NCBI RefSeq assembly: GCF_016909175.1
Contig: NZ_JAFBFI010000010.1
Coordinates: forward strand, 1-64,000
Length of the DNA stretch: 64,000 nucleotides
Direction: 5' to 3'
Source: Peribacillus deserti
Lineage (GTDB): Bacteria; Bacillota; Bacilli; Bacillales; DSM-1321
The number at the start of each line of letters is the position of its first letter. Within the stretch, counting starts at the first letter, position 1. The notes under the pieces are model-generated. The model was not told the DNA's origin. It was given only the letters and a program-made list of their open reading frames with translations, and made no database searches. A program made the position numbers and the translations under genes. This document shows, piece after piece, positions 16,948 to 25,639 of the stretch.

Positions 16948-17666
16948 CTCAAGAGAGCCCAAAGGTTTCAATTATCATTCCTTTCTATAATTGCCCTTAT
17001 ATAGATAAGGCAATAGAAAGTGCGATCAGGCAGACGTATCCTAACAAAGAAATTATCGTTGTGAATGATGGATCAAACACATTCCTGGATAAGATCAATC
17101 CTTTTCTAGGAGAGATCACCCTTCTTCATAAGCCCAATGGAGGGACTGCCAGTGCGCTAAATACCGGCATCAAAAGATGCAGCGGCGCTTATTTTGCCTG
17201 GCTAAGTTCCGATGATCAGTTTTTACCTGAAAAGCTTGAGATCCAAATAAAGCACATGATAGAAAAAGGAAGTAAAGCCTCTTTTACTTCCTTTTATACC
17301 ATGGACGAGAACGGTTTGGTTACTTCAGGTCCAATAAGGCAGCATGACCATGATGATTTGCTGTTACTTAAAAAGCTTCGCTCCCATTGTCCAATCAACG
17401 GCTGCACCGTAATCCTCAGCAAGGATGTGTTTGCAGGGTGCGGTCTGTTTAATGAAGCACTAAGCTATACCCAGGATTATGAATTCTGGATTCGGACAGC
17501 CTTACAATATTCATTTTCTTATATCGACGTGCCGCTGACTAAATATCGCGTTCATAACTCTATGGGAACCAGAAGATTTAGGAAAGGACTTCGACATGAA
17601 ATCCGCCAAGTAAAAGCGATGTTCAAGGGAAAATTGAATGAAGCGATAGCGGGAAGAAAGGCCTGA
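16944..17666 (+). CDS. Family 2 glycosyltransferase
   Basis: GT-A glycosyltransferase of 240 residues, inverting type. The start shows the family motif VSIIIPFYNCPYIDKAIES, followed by IIVVNDGS and the metal-binding region AWLSSDDQF near residue 92. The segment TQDYEFWIRTALQY is the ED-x acceptor-side motif. No membrane helix is present, so it is cytoplasmic. It overlaps the preceding gene by four bases and presumably transfers one of the sugars made by the upstream enzymes. Confidence 0.85.
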   Translation: MTQESPKVSIIIPFYNCPYIDKAIESAIRQTYPNKEIIVVNDGSNTFLDKINPFLGEITLLHKPNGGTASALNTGIKRCSGAYFAWLSSDDQFLPEKLEIQIKHMIEKGSKASFTSFYTMDENGLVTSGPIRQHDHDDLLLLKKLRSHCPINGCTVILSKDVFAGCGLFNEALSYTQDYEFWIRTALQYSFSYIDVPLTKYRVHNSMGTRRFRKGLRHEIRQVKAMFKGKLNEAIAGRKA

Positions 17667-17712
17667 GGGGGAATATGATTATTAATTAAAAGGAGGCTTA
17701 ACAGCTGCAAAC

Positions 17713-18324
17713 ATGAACAATTCCAATCATATTCAATGGCAGCAGCCTCTGATAAAAAAGGAAGACAGAGAGCGGCTGCACGGACATCGCGGCGTAGTTA
17801 TATGGCTGACTGGATTATCAGGATCGGGAAAATCCACCATTGCAATTGCGCTGGAAAAAGCGCTGCATGAAGCGGGTATCTCGACATTCTTGCTTGATGG
17901 TGATAATATCCGCCATGGATTAAATTCTGATTTGGGATTTAGCCGTAAAGACCGGACTGAAAATATCCGCAGGATTGGTGAGGTTGCAAAACTGTTTATG
18001 GAATCAGGGTGTGTAGTTCTTGCTTCATTCATTTCTCCTTATGAAGCGGACAGAATGAAAGTAAGGTCTTTGTTCAATTCTGGGGAATTCATTGAAGTTT
18101 ATGTAAAATGTTCGCTGGCTCAATGTGAAAAAAGAGATCCAAAAGGGCTTTATAAAAAAGCCCGCAGCGGCGAAATACTGACCTTCACTGGAATTTCGGA
18201 TCCTTATGAAGAACCAAAAAATCCGGAAATTATCATTGATACTGAAGCCTTGCCTGTACAAGAAGCTGTCCGTATATTGAATGAGTTCCTAACCGAACAT
18301 GGCTATTTTACAAAACCCGGATAA
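17713..18324 (+). CDS. cysC: Adenylyl-sulfate kinase (CysC)
   Basis: APS kinase, which phosphorylates adenosine 5'-phosphosulfate to PAPS. The 203 residues contain the P-loop [11 protein letters not shown] (about 34-44), [17 protein letters not shown], the [14 protein letters not shown] motif and FISPY, all standard for CysC. It ends the spore glycan cluster rather than a cysteine operon, and no ATP sulfurylase, PAPS reductase or sulfotransferase is nearby. Its stop codon is inside the terminator hairpin. AAGGAGG lies about 15 bases before the ATG, longer than usual. Confidence 0.88.
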   Translation: MNNSNHIQWQQPLIKKEDRERLHGHRGVVIWLTGLSGSGKSTIAIALEKALHEAGISTFLLDGDNIRHGLNSDLGFSRKDRTENIRRIGEVAKLFMESGCVVLASFISPYEADRMKVRSLFNSGEFIEVYVKCSLAQCEKRDPKGLYKKARSGEILTFTGISDPYEEPKNPEIIIDTEALPVQEAVRILNEFLTEHGYFTKPG

Positions 18325-18334
18325 CCGGGTTTTT
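18312..18334 (+). terminator. Terminator overlapping the cysC stop codon
   Basis: AACCCGG/CCGGGTT stem with an ATAA loop and a TTTT tail. The TAA stop of cysC lies in the loop, so the 3' untranslated region is almost absent. Confidence 0.8.
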
Positions 18335-18473
18335 GTTTGCTTCTAAACAAAACAAAATGAACGGTTTTCGCTAATGGGATTAACTTCCATGAACCGTTAG
18401 TTATAATACCCTGATTGTTGACTAAAAATAAAACAGCGATTAAGAAACCATTCTTACATAGGAAGTGAATAAA

Positions 18474-18956
18474 ATGATGAAGCAATTCAGGAAACGATGG
18501 TTTTGGATTGCATTTTTTTCCGTTCTTTTGCTGGCGGGATGCAGCTCTCAGGACGGACAACAAAGCAGGACAGCACTATTTAAAAAGGTCGATCCCGCTC
18601 CTATATTAATTTCACCTAAATCCTCAAAAGACACGGGAGAGCTAAATGATATTAAAAAAACGGTCGTGACTGATGACAGTACGTATGATGTGGCGGTTGC
18701 CAGAAAAGATAAAGAGGTCCTTGTAAGCTATAAGGTAAAGCATAGCCAGAGATTTCAAATGAAAAAAATTGAAAAAGAATTAACAAAGAAGCTGGAAAAG
18801 AACTACCCGCACTATACCTTCTCTGTATCAAGCGATTATAAGATCTTTCTTGAAATCGTGAGGCTCGGCGAGAAGCTTGAGAGCAAAAAGATGGATAGGA
18901 AAAAAGCGGAAAAGCGTTTCGGGGAAATTAAAACATTGAAAGATGAATTAACTTAA
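18474..18956 (+). CDS. YhcN/YlaJ-family sporulation lipoprotein
   Basis: Spore lipoprotein of 160 residues. A type II signal peptide ends in LLLAGCSSQ, with the lipid-modified Cys near residue 20. The mature part is Lys-rich and contains the YDVAVARKDKEVLVSYKVKH core typical of the YhcN/YlaJ family, then a charged C-terminal helix. Such lipoproteins are often encoded beside extra spoVA operons. It is 16 bases upstream of spoVAC and probably co-transcribed. AGGAAGTG precedes ATG 18474; a GTG at 18465 is less likely. Confidence 0.8.
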   Translation: MMKQFRKRWFWIAFFSVLLLAGCSSQDGQQSRTALFKKVDPAPILISPKSSKDTGELNDIKKTVVTDDSTYDVAVARKDKEVLVSYKVKHSQRFQMKKIEKELTKKLEKNYPHYTFSVSSDYKIFLEIVRLGEKLESKKMDRKKAEKRFGEIKTLKDELT

Positions 18957-18972
18957 AAGAGGAGATAAGGAT

Positions 18973-19443
18973 ATGGCAAAAAAGAAAAACTTAAATCCTG
19001 ACCAGCAAAAGTATCAGCAGCTGCAGAAGAAACATGAATTAAAAAGGCCAGTTTTAATGAATTGTATTAGAGCATTTTGGGTGGGTGGACTTATATGTTT
19101 AATTGGCCAGGCAATCACCTATTTTTATATTTATTTTTTTAATTTTACGGAACAAACCGCAGGAAATCCAACTGTTGCAACCTTAATATTTATTTCAATG
19201 CTTTTAACCGGCTTTGGAATTTATGACCATTTAGGACAATTTGGGGGAGCAGGCAGTGCGGTTCCCGTTACTGGGTTCGGCAATGCGGTCATTTCGGCGG
19301 CCATTGAGCATCGTTCAGAAGGGTATGTGCTTGGTGTAGGAGGAAATATTTTTAAGCTGGCAGGTTCGGTCATTGTCTTCGGTGTCTTTTCTGCCTTTGT
19401 GGTTGCACTGATAAAAACCCTTATTGGAATGATTGGAGGTTAA
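18973..19443 (+). CDS. spoVAC: Stage V sporulation protein AC
   Basis: Membrane subunit of the SpoVA channel that moves dipicolinic acid across the inner spore membrane; SpoVAC itself behaves as a mechanosensitive channel in B. subtilis. The 156 residues contain four hydrophobic segments (about 40-65, 75-93, 105-120, 128-152). The conserved features are YQQLQKKHELKRPVLMNCIR, the GFGIYDHLGQFGGAGSAVPVTGFGN loop and a terminal glycine-rich helix. A strong ribosome site precedes it, and spoVAD follows four bases after the stop. Confidence 0.93.
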   Translation: MAKKKNLNPDQQKYQQLQKKHELKRPVLMNCIRAFWVGGLICLIGQAITYFYIYFFNFTEQTAGNPTVATLIFISMLLTGFGIYDHLGQFGGAGSAVPVTGFGNAVISAAIEHRSEGYVLGVGGNIFKLAGSVIVFGVFSAFVVALIKTLIGMIGG

Positions 19444-19447
19444 ACAC

Positions 19448-20467
19448 ATGCTTACTGGTAAACATACCTGGGTTTTTAATAACCGGCCAGTCATCTTGAC
19501 TACAGGAGTATCGGGCGGCCCGTTTGAAGCCAAAGGACATTTAGCAGATGATTTTGACATTCTTCATGATGACTTATATATGGGGAAGGAAACCTATGAA
19601 AAAGCCCATCAATTCCTGCTCGAGGAAGCGGTTGGAAAAGTGATGGAAAAAAAACAGATGTCTAAGGATGATATTCAGTTTTTTCTTGCAGGTGATCTTA
19701 TAAACCAAATTACTCCATCGAGCTTTGCTGCATCCACTCATGGCATTCCTTATCTAGGTTTATTTGGTGCCTGTTCCACGTCCATGGAAGGGCTGGCCTT
19801 ATCATCCTTCATCATTAATTACGATGGTGCAGAATATGTAATTACAGGTGCTTCAAGCCATAATGCGGCTGTGGAAAAACAATTTAGATATCCAACTGAA
19901 TACGGAGGCCAAAAGCCTCCGACAGCGCAGTGGACAGTAACCGCTGCCGGAGCGGCTCTCATTGGTAAAAATAAAGAAGAAGAAAATCATCCTTGTGTCA
20001 CTTCTGCAACGATAGGAAAAGTGATTGATATGGGACTCAGTGATCCCTTTAACATGGGAGGGGCTATGGCACCGGCAGCTGCGGATACCATCATCAAGCA
20101 CCTGCAAGACTTAGAGGTTGGTCCTGATCATTACGATTTAATTGTTACGGGGGATTTAGGGCAGATCGGCCAGAAAGCTGCACTGGATTATATGGCCAAA
20201 CAGGGTGTGAAACTAGATCCAGAAAAATTCCGTGATTGCGGACTTATGATTTATAAAGAAGACCAGGAAGTTTTCTCTGGAGCAAGCGGACCTGGTTGTT
20301 CTGCTGCCGTGTTTTATGGCCATTTATTAAAGAGAATGAAGCAGGGCGAATTTAAACGAATTCTAGTAGTTGCAACAGGTGCATTGCTGTCGCCGCTATC
20401 CTTTCAACAGGGCCAGAGCATACCGTGTATTGCACATGCTGTTGCTATTGAATATGAGAATAAATGA
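19448..20467 (+). CDS. spoVAD: Stage V sporulation protein AD
   Basis: Soluble, thiolase-fold subunit of the SpoVA complex that binds dipicolinic acid on the cytoplasmic face of the inner spore membrane. Length is 339 residues, normal for SpoVAD. The stretches GVSGGPFEAKG, LFGACSTSMEGLALS and SGASGPGCSA are family-typical. ATG 19448 is chosen because GGAGGT lies just before it; the frame is open five codons further up, inside the spoVAC end. Confidence 0.94.
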   Translation: MLTGKHTWVFNNRPVILTTGVSGGPFEAKGHLADDFDILHDDLYMGKETYEKAHQFLLEEAVGKVMEKKQMSKDDIQFFLAGDLINQITPSSFAASTHGIPYLGLFGACSTSMEGLALSSFIINYDGAEYVITGASSHNAAVEKQFRYPTEYGGQKPPTAQWTVTAAGAALIGKNKEEENHPCVTSATIGKVIDMGLSDPFNMGGAMAPAAADTIIKHLQDLEVGPDHYDLIVTGDLGQIGQKAALDYMAKQGVKLDPEKFRDCGLMIYKEDQEVFSGASGPGCSAAVFYGHLLKRMKQGEFKRILVVATGALLSPLSFQQGQSIPCIAHAVAIEYENK

Positions 20468-20509
20468 TGTGGTTCGGGGGACAACACGAATTACAATAGG
20501 AGGTATTTG

Positions 20510-20866
20510 ATGCTAGCCATGTTTTTTTGGGCGTTTGTTGTCGGAGGAGCATTCTGTGTAATCGGCCAGCTCTTGTTCGATATTGCTAAGCTTACTCCAG
20601 CCCACACACTCAGTTTAATGGTGGTTATAGGAGCGGTGCTTGACGGGCTCGGATTATACGAACCATTAATGGATTTCGCCGGCGCAGGAGCGACCACTCC
20701 CATCACAAGCTTTGGAAACTCGCTCGTCCATGGAGCGATGCAGGAAGCAGAAACGCATGGACTTGTAGGGGTAGTAACAGGCATGTTCGAAGTTACAAGT
20801 GCCGGCATTTCTGCTGCAATCATTTTTGGATTTATTGGAGCCTTACTCTTTAAACCAAAGGGCTGA
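20510..20866 (+). CDS. spoVAEB: Stage V sporulation protein AE (SpoVAEb)
   Basis: Small membrane subunit of the SpoVA channel, 118 residues with four hydrophobic segments. It shows the same loop as Spo[26 protein letters not shown], and a terminal hydrophobic helix. AGGAGGT is six bases before ATG 20510. It ends a yhcN-AC-AD-AEb operon with no spoVAA, AB, AEa or AF, the set found in secondary SpoVA operons. Confidence 0.92.
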   Translation: MLAMFFWAFVVGGAFCVIGQLLFDIAKLTPAHTLSLMVVIGAVLDGLGLYEPLMDFAGAGATTPITSFGNSLVHGAMQEAETHGLVGVVTGMFEVTSAGISAAIIFGFIGALLFKPKG

Positions 20867-20981
20867 TAATAAAAACCTGCAGCCAGTTTATTTTGTACCA
20901 GAAAATAGGGAAACGTCCTACACCTAAACACCTCTGCATTCATATTCTATGTATGAGCTATATGAAAGCGGGGTGATATAT

Positions 20982-21107
20982 ATGTTTGGAGGCTACGGCT
21001 GCGGCGGTTATGGCTATGGCGGCGGATCTGGAGGATACTCTGCATTTGTCTTGATCGTTGTTCTATTTATCCTTCTAATCATCGTAGGAGCATCTTTCTA
21101 TGGATAA
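20982..21107 (+). CDS. YjcZ-family sporulation peptide
   Basis: Peptide of 41 residues. A Gly/Tyr-rich head ([19 protein letters not shown]) precedes one membrane helix, [18 protein letters not shown]. This is the standard layout of YjcZ-type sporulation peptides, and yjcZ itself maps to this region in B. subtilis. A GGGGTGA ribosome site precedes the ATG and a terminator follows. Its function is unknown. Confidence 0.88.
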   Translation: MFGGYGCGGYGYGGGSGGYSAFVLIVVLFILLIIVGASFYG

Positions 21108-21119
21108 TGCCAGAACACA

Positions 21120-21150
21120 AAACGGAATGGAAATCATTCCGTTTCTTTTT
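21120..21150 (+). terminator. Terminator of the YjcZ-type gene
   Basis: AAACGGAATG/CATTCCGTTT stem with a short loop and CTTTTTG tail. Confidence 0.82.
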
Positions 21151-21154
21151 GCTG

Positions 21155-21191
21155 AAAAAAAGTTCCCGCCTAAATGGAGGGAACTTTTTTT
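21155..21191 (-). terminator. Terminator of the Ser-rich coat gene
   Basis: AGTTCCC/GGGAACT stem flanked by A and T runs on both sides, so it can work in either direction between the convergent genes. Confidence 0.82.
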
Positions 21192-21199
21192 GGCCTTAA

Positions 21200-22030
21200 T
21201 TATTGTAGAGTTTCCACAGTAATGACACAGCCGACTAATTTCTTCAGGAAGGAGCGGAAATCCTTTTTATTTCTAGAAAGAGGACTGAATTTCTCAAATC
21301 CATAGCCCGCTCCGTTGAAGCCTTTTTTCTTCTTTTTAAATACAGATGAAGAAGATTCAGACGATCCGAAGCTTGAGGAAGAACAAGATGATGAGCCAAA
21401 GCTGGAAGATGAAAAATCAGACGACTTAAAGCTGGAAGATGATTTTGGACTGCTTGAGCTCATACTTGAAGAGTCAAAAATCATGCTTGAAGAATCGTGT
21501 TTAGAGCTGGATGAACTAGGTTTGAAGCTGCTGGATGAGCTGTGGTGTTTAAAACTGCTGGATGAGCTATGATGTTTAAAACTGCTTGATGAGCTATGAT
21601 GTTTAAAGCTGCTGGAAGGGCCAAATGATGAGCTGCAGGATGATGAGAAGCTGCTGCTTGAAGAAGATTCACAATCACAGTGGAAGTGATTCTTTCTGCA
21701 GAATTTACATGTATGAACAAACATGGCTTTTTTTACTGCAGCAGCCTCTTCTTCCTCTTCCTCAGCTGCTGCTGCCTCTGCTGCAGCTTTCACTCTAAAT
21801 GGTTTTGCTGAATCAAAAATGCTTTTTTGATCTGCAGCTCCTGGTTCTTCAACTGGTTCTTCAGGCTCCGCCGGCTCTTCACCTAACAGCTGAGCCGCGC
21901 AGTCAATATTGACGTTCTTTATTTTATCTAAAGGAATGATATGGGTTACAGTATCCTCCTCCAGCTGAATGAAATTTTTCCCCACCTTCTTTAAAATCCC
22001 TGTAATAGTCGTACCATTTTCAATGGGCAT
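21200..22030 (-). CDS. Ser-rich repeat spore coat protein with N-terminal Sm-like module
   Basis: Protein of 276 residues, not assignable to a named gene. Residues 1-45 form the shared coat module (TTITGILKKVGKNFIQLEE then HIIPLDKIKNVNI). A Glu/Ala-rich linker and a Cys/His patch (CKFCRKNHFHCDC) follow. Residues about 125-235 are low-complexity poly-Ser blocks, including three near-identical SSSSSFKHH units encoded by a 30-bp repeat near 21528-21617. The C-terminal 40 residues are basic. This layout recalls CotB/CotG-type proteins. ATG 22030 has AAAGGAG upstream. A near-match to sigma-K (AC-N17-CATAATATG) lies about 25 bases before it. Confidence 0.72.
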   Translation of the reverse strand: MPIENGTTITGILKKVGKNFIQLEEDTVTHIIPLDKIKNVNIDCAAQLLGEEPAEPEEPVEEPGAADQKSIFDSAKPFRVKAAAEAAAAEEEEEEAAAVKKAMFVHTCKFCRKNHFHCDCESSSSSSFSSSCSSSFGPSSSFKHHSSSSSFKHHSSSSSFKHHSSSSSFKPSSSSSKHDSSSMIFDSSSMSSSSPKSSSSFKSSDFSSSSFGSSSCSSSSFGSSESSSSVFKKKKKGFNGAGYGFEKFSPLSRNKKDFRSFLKKLVGCVITVETLQ

Positions 22031-22124
22031 AGTATTTCTCCTTTCTAACGGTTTCACATCATATTATGAAAAATGACTTAATTTGGTGCGGACAGGGACC
22101 CAGTTTTTTATAAAAATAGCTCTG

Positions 22125-22292
22125 TAAAACAGTTGTTTCCGCTTCAGGCACTCGCTTTCCGCGGGCGGTCCGGGAGCCTCCTCGGCGTTATACGCCTGCG
22201 GGGTCTCCCTTGACCTGCTTTTCCCGCAGGAGTCTCGCGCCTGCAGCGAGGATCAACATAGTGCCAAAATTAACAATGAACTTTAACATTGG
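22125..22292 (+). repeat. Dispersed intergenic repeat, family A, copy 2
   Basis: The most complete copy of the family: GGCACTCGCTTTCCGCGGGC, GGTCCGGGAGCCTCCTCGGC, then CCTGCGGGGTCTCCC, CCCGCAGGAGTCTCGCGCC and an AT-rich end with TGCCAAAAT also present in copy 1. Internal inverted segments (CCTGCGGG/CCCGCAGG) could fold. No open frame lies in it. Confidence 0.75.
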
Positions 22293-22314
22293 CATATAAA
22301 TAAAAAAACAAAGC

Positions 22315-22341
22315 ACAAAAACAAGGATCTCTCATAGGATA
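22315..22341 (+). promoter_or_regulatory. Sigma-K promoter of spoVIF
   Basis: AC at 22315 is followed by 16 bases and CATAGGATA, matching AC-N16-CATAnnnTA. The start codon is 27 bases on. B. subtilis spoVIF is expressed under sigma-K. Confidence 0.7.
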
Positions 22342-22367
22342 AGAATACAGAGAAGGAGGGCGAAGAA

Positions 22368-22625
22368 ATGGATAATAATTTCTTTAAGAATCTGGAAAAG
22401 AAAACCGGGGTAAACATGAAGGACATACTAGAATTAGCGAATTCTCTGCAGGGAGCAAATTTTCAGGATGAAAAAACGGTACGAAACGTTATTAAAAGAG
22501 TGTCAAAAATAGCAAATAAGCCGATCAATTCGGAGCTGGAAAATAAAATAGTAGATTCAATTGCTAAAGACGGCAAGCAGCTGGATTTCAACACCATCTC
22601 AAATATGCTGAACAATAAAAAATAG
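22368..22625 (+). CDS. spoVIF: Stage VI sporulation protein F
   Basis: Small coat-assembly protein of 85 residues, B. subtilis YjcC/SpoVIF, needed for a properly built coat and for GerR-related late mother-cell expression. It is charged and soluble, starting NNFFKNLEKKTGVNMKDILE, with the conserved VRNVIKRVSKIANKPI centre and a closing LDFNTISNMLNNKK. GAAGGAGGG precedes the ATG. Position next to yjcD is as in B. subtilis. Confidence 0.9.
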   Translation: MDNNFFKNLEKKTGVNMKDILELANSLQGANFQDEKTVRNVIKRVSKIANKPINSELENKIVDSIAKDGKQLDFNTISNMLNNKK

Positions 22626-22663
22626 AAAAACGGGAAATGCGGATCCCCCCATTTCCCGTTTTA
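22626..22663. terminator. Bidirectional terminator between spoVIF and yjcD
   Basis: AAACGGGAAATG/CATTTCCCGTTT stem with A-rich and T-rich flanks, between convergent genes; it touches the 3' end of yjcD. Confidence 0.85.
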
Positions 22664-24955
22664 TTTTTTATTGAGCCCCTGGAGGAACCTTGAAGGAGCT
22701 GCTGTTTTGCCTCTCCTTGTTTCAGGTACAGAGAGAAATAATTCGTCTTTCGCCCGGGTTGCTGCTACGTATAAAAGCCTGCGTTCCTCCTCAAGGGGAG
22801 AAGGATCACCTTTTCTGTATGAATCCAAGGAATAGTCATGGGGAAGTCCGCCATCTACATTACCTAAAATATAGACTTTCCCATATTCCAGGCCCTTTGC
22901 CCGGTGTATCGTTGTAAGCTGTATCGCATTGTGAAAATGCTTAGACAGCTTTTTAACTTCCGTATTCATGGCCCTCATATGATCAGCATGATCTAAAAGC
23001 TCCCGTGCTGTTTGAAACCTTCTTGCCGCCACCTTCAAATCACGAACATCATCCGAGCCCTTTTCTGCAGAGCTGCCCTCATTTCCCCGCTTTTTAACAA
23101 AGTCCTGATATCCAAGATCTTTTTCAACCATTTCCAGCGCAATAGACGGCTTTACATCCTTAAGACGCCTGACTTGATCTGGAAGCATTTTTAGCTTTTT
23201 TTCTTGAAAGGCAAATCCAGTTTTAACTTCTGAAAGTGCAGTGAGCAAAGAACAATCATTTAATATGGACTGTGCTTTGATTTGCTGAAGTACATTCTGT
23301 TTTAGGAAAAGAGAAGGCAGGATATCGGCAGCTGCCTCAGTATCATCAGGATCAAGGCTGAGCTTTAAAAAGGCAAGCATCCCTTTTACCATTCTGCGGC
23401 TGTAAAAGGATTCTGCATCCTGGTCAATAACAAATGGCAGATTACTGTGAGCCAGCCTTTCAAAAATAGCCCGCGACATAGAATGAGTTCTATAAAGAAT
23501 AGCAAAGTCACCTGGGTTTTCACCTCTTGTAATTCTCTCTTTCAAGTCGGTAACAATCATGGTTGCTTCCTGTTCTTCATCGAAAGGAAAAAATAGGACG
23601 GGGGGTGCTCCATTATTGTGCTGGGCCGACATTTTCTTTTCCAGCCTATTTTTATTCCTCGTAATAATCCGGTTGGCTGTAGAGACTATTTCGTGGGCAG
23701 ACCGATAATTATTGGTCAATTTAATTACATTTGCTCCTTCAAAATCTCTTTCGAAATGTAGGATAAATTCCGGACTGCTTCCGCGGAAAGCATAGATAGA
23801 CTGATCATCATCCCCAACGGCGCAGATGTTCCGGGTGGAGCTTGAAAGCAACTTAATTAATTCATATTGGACAGTATTGATATCCTGAAATTCGTCTATA
23901 AGAAAATATTTAAAACGGCTGCGGTAAAAATCCAAAATATCCGGGCTGCTTTTTAGTAAAGAATAGCAGCCTATTAACATGTCATCAAAATCATATTTAT
24001 GATGCTGATTTTTATACTCCTCATATCTCTTATAAAGAAAAGCACATTTTTCCTCCCAGTCATCCTCGGGTTTGATATCTTCAGGAAAAAGGAGGGAGTT
24101 TTTCCATAATCCAATCTGCTGCAGTGCGCTGTCAAAAGGAAATTCCTTCTCATCCAGATTTCTTTCTTTACCTGCCAGTTTGATAATGTGTTCTTTTTCC
24201 CATTCCCGTTTTAATAGAGATTCCTTGTTCCATCTCTGCGGCTCATGGAATAGAAGAATTCTATAAAAAATACTATGAAAGGTCCCGCAGACAAGTCTGT
24301 TTATTTGCTGCGCTGTGAGTCCTGGATATTTATTAAGACGATCCTTCATTTCCCTGGAAGCTTTTGCAGTAAAAGTTACCAGCATGATGCTTGCAGGATC
24401 GATATTTAGTTCAGTCAGCATTAAAGCGGTTCTGACGGTAAGTACTCTCGTTTTACCGCTGCCTGCCCCGGAGAGGACAAGCACAGGGCCCTCAATAGCC
24501 GAAACGGCCTCTGTCTGCTGAGCATCTAATTCAATGCCTGATTCTCTTAATTGCTTTAAATAAGAAGAGGAAGACAATCCTTTTTCCTTATCCGCTGATC
24601 GGAAAGGAGGATTATCTTTAATACGTGAAGTTGGTTTCCAAAGAGTTTTTATGACGGCAGTTTGTGTAATCGACCTCGATATTGGCACTCTAAATCCGTT
24701 TCTTTCTATGTAAGCATCCTCTTTAGGCTCGTCGTGGGAAGAGAGAGAAACTTCCATAGATTCCGTACAGTCCTGTGAATGATTGGAATGGAAAAAGGAA
24801 GGTTCCTGAACGATGCCAAGATAAAGCTTGACAGCCTGTCTGCAAACGCTGCAAGCAAGCATTCCTTTTTGGCCATCATCATAGACACTCTGGAGTCCTT
24901 CATGACCATAAGTTTCTAAATCTATCAATGTGTCTTGTTTATAAGCCTTTTTCAT
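22661..24955 (-). CDS. yjcD: UvrD/Rep-family DNA helicase YjcD
   Basis: Superfamily 1A ATP-dependent helicase of 764 residues, close to the length of B. subtilis YjcD. The helicase motifs are complete: SGAGSGKTRVL (Walker A, near 161), LIDEFQDIN (Walker B), AVGDDDQSIYAFRGS, KLTNNYRS, TTIHRAKGLEYGKVY and EERRLLYVAATRAKDEL. The first 115 residues are a separate N-terminal part with CSVCRQA and FHSNHSQDC, suggesting a metal-bound or CoiA-like head. It presumably acts in DNA repair or replication conflicts. Confidence 0.9.
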   Translation of the reverse strand: MKKAYKQDTLIDLETYGHEGLQSVYDDGQKGMLACSVCRQAVKLYLGIVQEPSFFHSNHSQDCTESMEVSLSSHDEPKEDAYIERNGFRVPISRSITQTAVIKTLWKPTSRIKDNPPFRSADKEKGLSSSSYLKQLRESGIELDAQQTEAVSAIEGPVLVLSGAGSGKTRVLTVRTALMLTELNIDPASIMLVTFTAKASREMKDRLNKYPGLTAQQINRLVCGTFHSIFYRILLFHEPQRWNKESLLKREWEKEHIIKLAGKERNLDEKEFPFDSALQQIGLWKNSLLFPEDIKPEDDWEEKCAFLYKRYEEYKNQHHKYDFDDMLIGCYSLLKSSPDILDFYRSRFKYFLIDEFQDINTVQYELIKLLSSSTRNICAVGDDDQSIYAFRGSSPEFILHFERDFEGANVIKLTNNYRSAHEIVSTANRIITRNKNRLEKKMSAQHNNGAPPVLFFPFDEEQEATMIVTDLKERITRGENPGDFAILYRTHSMSRAIFERLAHSNLPFVIDQDAESFYSRRMVKGMLAFLKLSLDPDDTEAAADILPSLFLKQNVLQQIKAQSILNDCSLLTALSEVKTGFAFQEKKLKMLPDQVRRLKDVKPSIALEMVEKDLGYQDFVKKRGNEGSSAEKGSDDVRDLKVAARRFQTARELLDHADHMRAMNTEVKKLSKHFHNAIQLTTIHRAKGLEYGKVYILGNVDGGLPHDYSLDSYRKGDPSPLEEERRLLYVAATRAKDELFLSVPETRRGKTAAPSRFLQGLNKK

Positions 24956-25143
24956 TGAAAATAACCTCTTTTTCTAAAAACAGTCAATCCTCATCATAAC
25001 AAATCAGATGAGAAATCTAAAGACTATCACTATTTTTTTAAAAATTAAGGTTTCGACAGACATAAATCATGGTAAAGAAAAAGAAAAGTTTACTATACAT
25101 ACTCATACTTATTAGAATAACCAAAAGTTTGGAGGGGAATATA

Positions 25144-25449
25144 ATGATTTCTATTAATCCAGTGACGGATTTTCAATCTTCTCAATATGCTGCCCGCACA
25201 ATAGGGGAAATAGAGAGTGCTCAAAGCTATATCAGCGGAGCAAGACCGGTCTTTTCAGTAGATTTGAACCGGAAACAAGAAGAGCGAAGACACGATAACG
25301 AATTTTACGCGGATATTAATAGTGATGAAGAAAACCATACCTATCCTTTTATAGCCAAATCAACACGGAACAAACAGGTTCCTATGCATGTGCTGCAAAA
25401 AGCAGTTGAGATTACGGGGAAAGGGAAATTTGTAAATAAGTATATATGA
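25144..25449 (+). CDS. Conserved hypothetical protein (yjcE position)
   Basis: Charged protein of 101 residues with no signal peptide or membrane helix. GGAGGGG lies seven bases before ATG 25144; the frame is open 25 codons further upstream but those are AT-rich and lack a ribosome site. It has NRKQEERRHDNEFYADIN in the middle and a C-terminal VPMHVLQKAVEITGKGKFVNKYI. It occupies the place of B. subtilis yjcE, but I cannot confirm homology. A strong terminator follows. Confidence 0.65.
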   Translation: MISINPVTDFQSSQYAARTIGEIESAQSYISGARPVFSVDLNRKQEERRHDNEFYADINSDEENHTYPFIAKSTRNKQVPMHVLQKAVEITGKGKFVNKYI

Positions 25450-25458
25450 AGGGAAATT

Positions 25459-25492
25459 AAACCCCGCCAGCTAATATAAGCTGGCGGGGTTA
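25459..25492 (+). terminator. Terminator after the yjcE-position gene
   Basis: AACCCCGCCAGCT/AGCTGGCGGGGTT hairpin followed by ATTATTTG. Confidence 0.85.
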
Positions 25493-25639
25493 TTATTTGT
25501 GTCTATTTAAATTCTCTGTTACATAGACGCATTCATTAAAAAACTACTTAAAAAAGGCTATTAACCTGCTCGATTTGCCCATACAAAAGATGTCCTTCTC
25601 AATATAATAATACAGAAAATAAGAATTGGAGGAGATATT

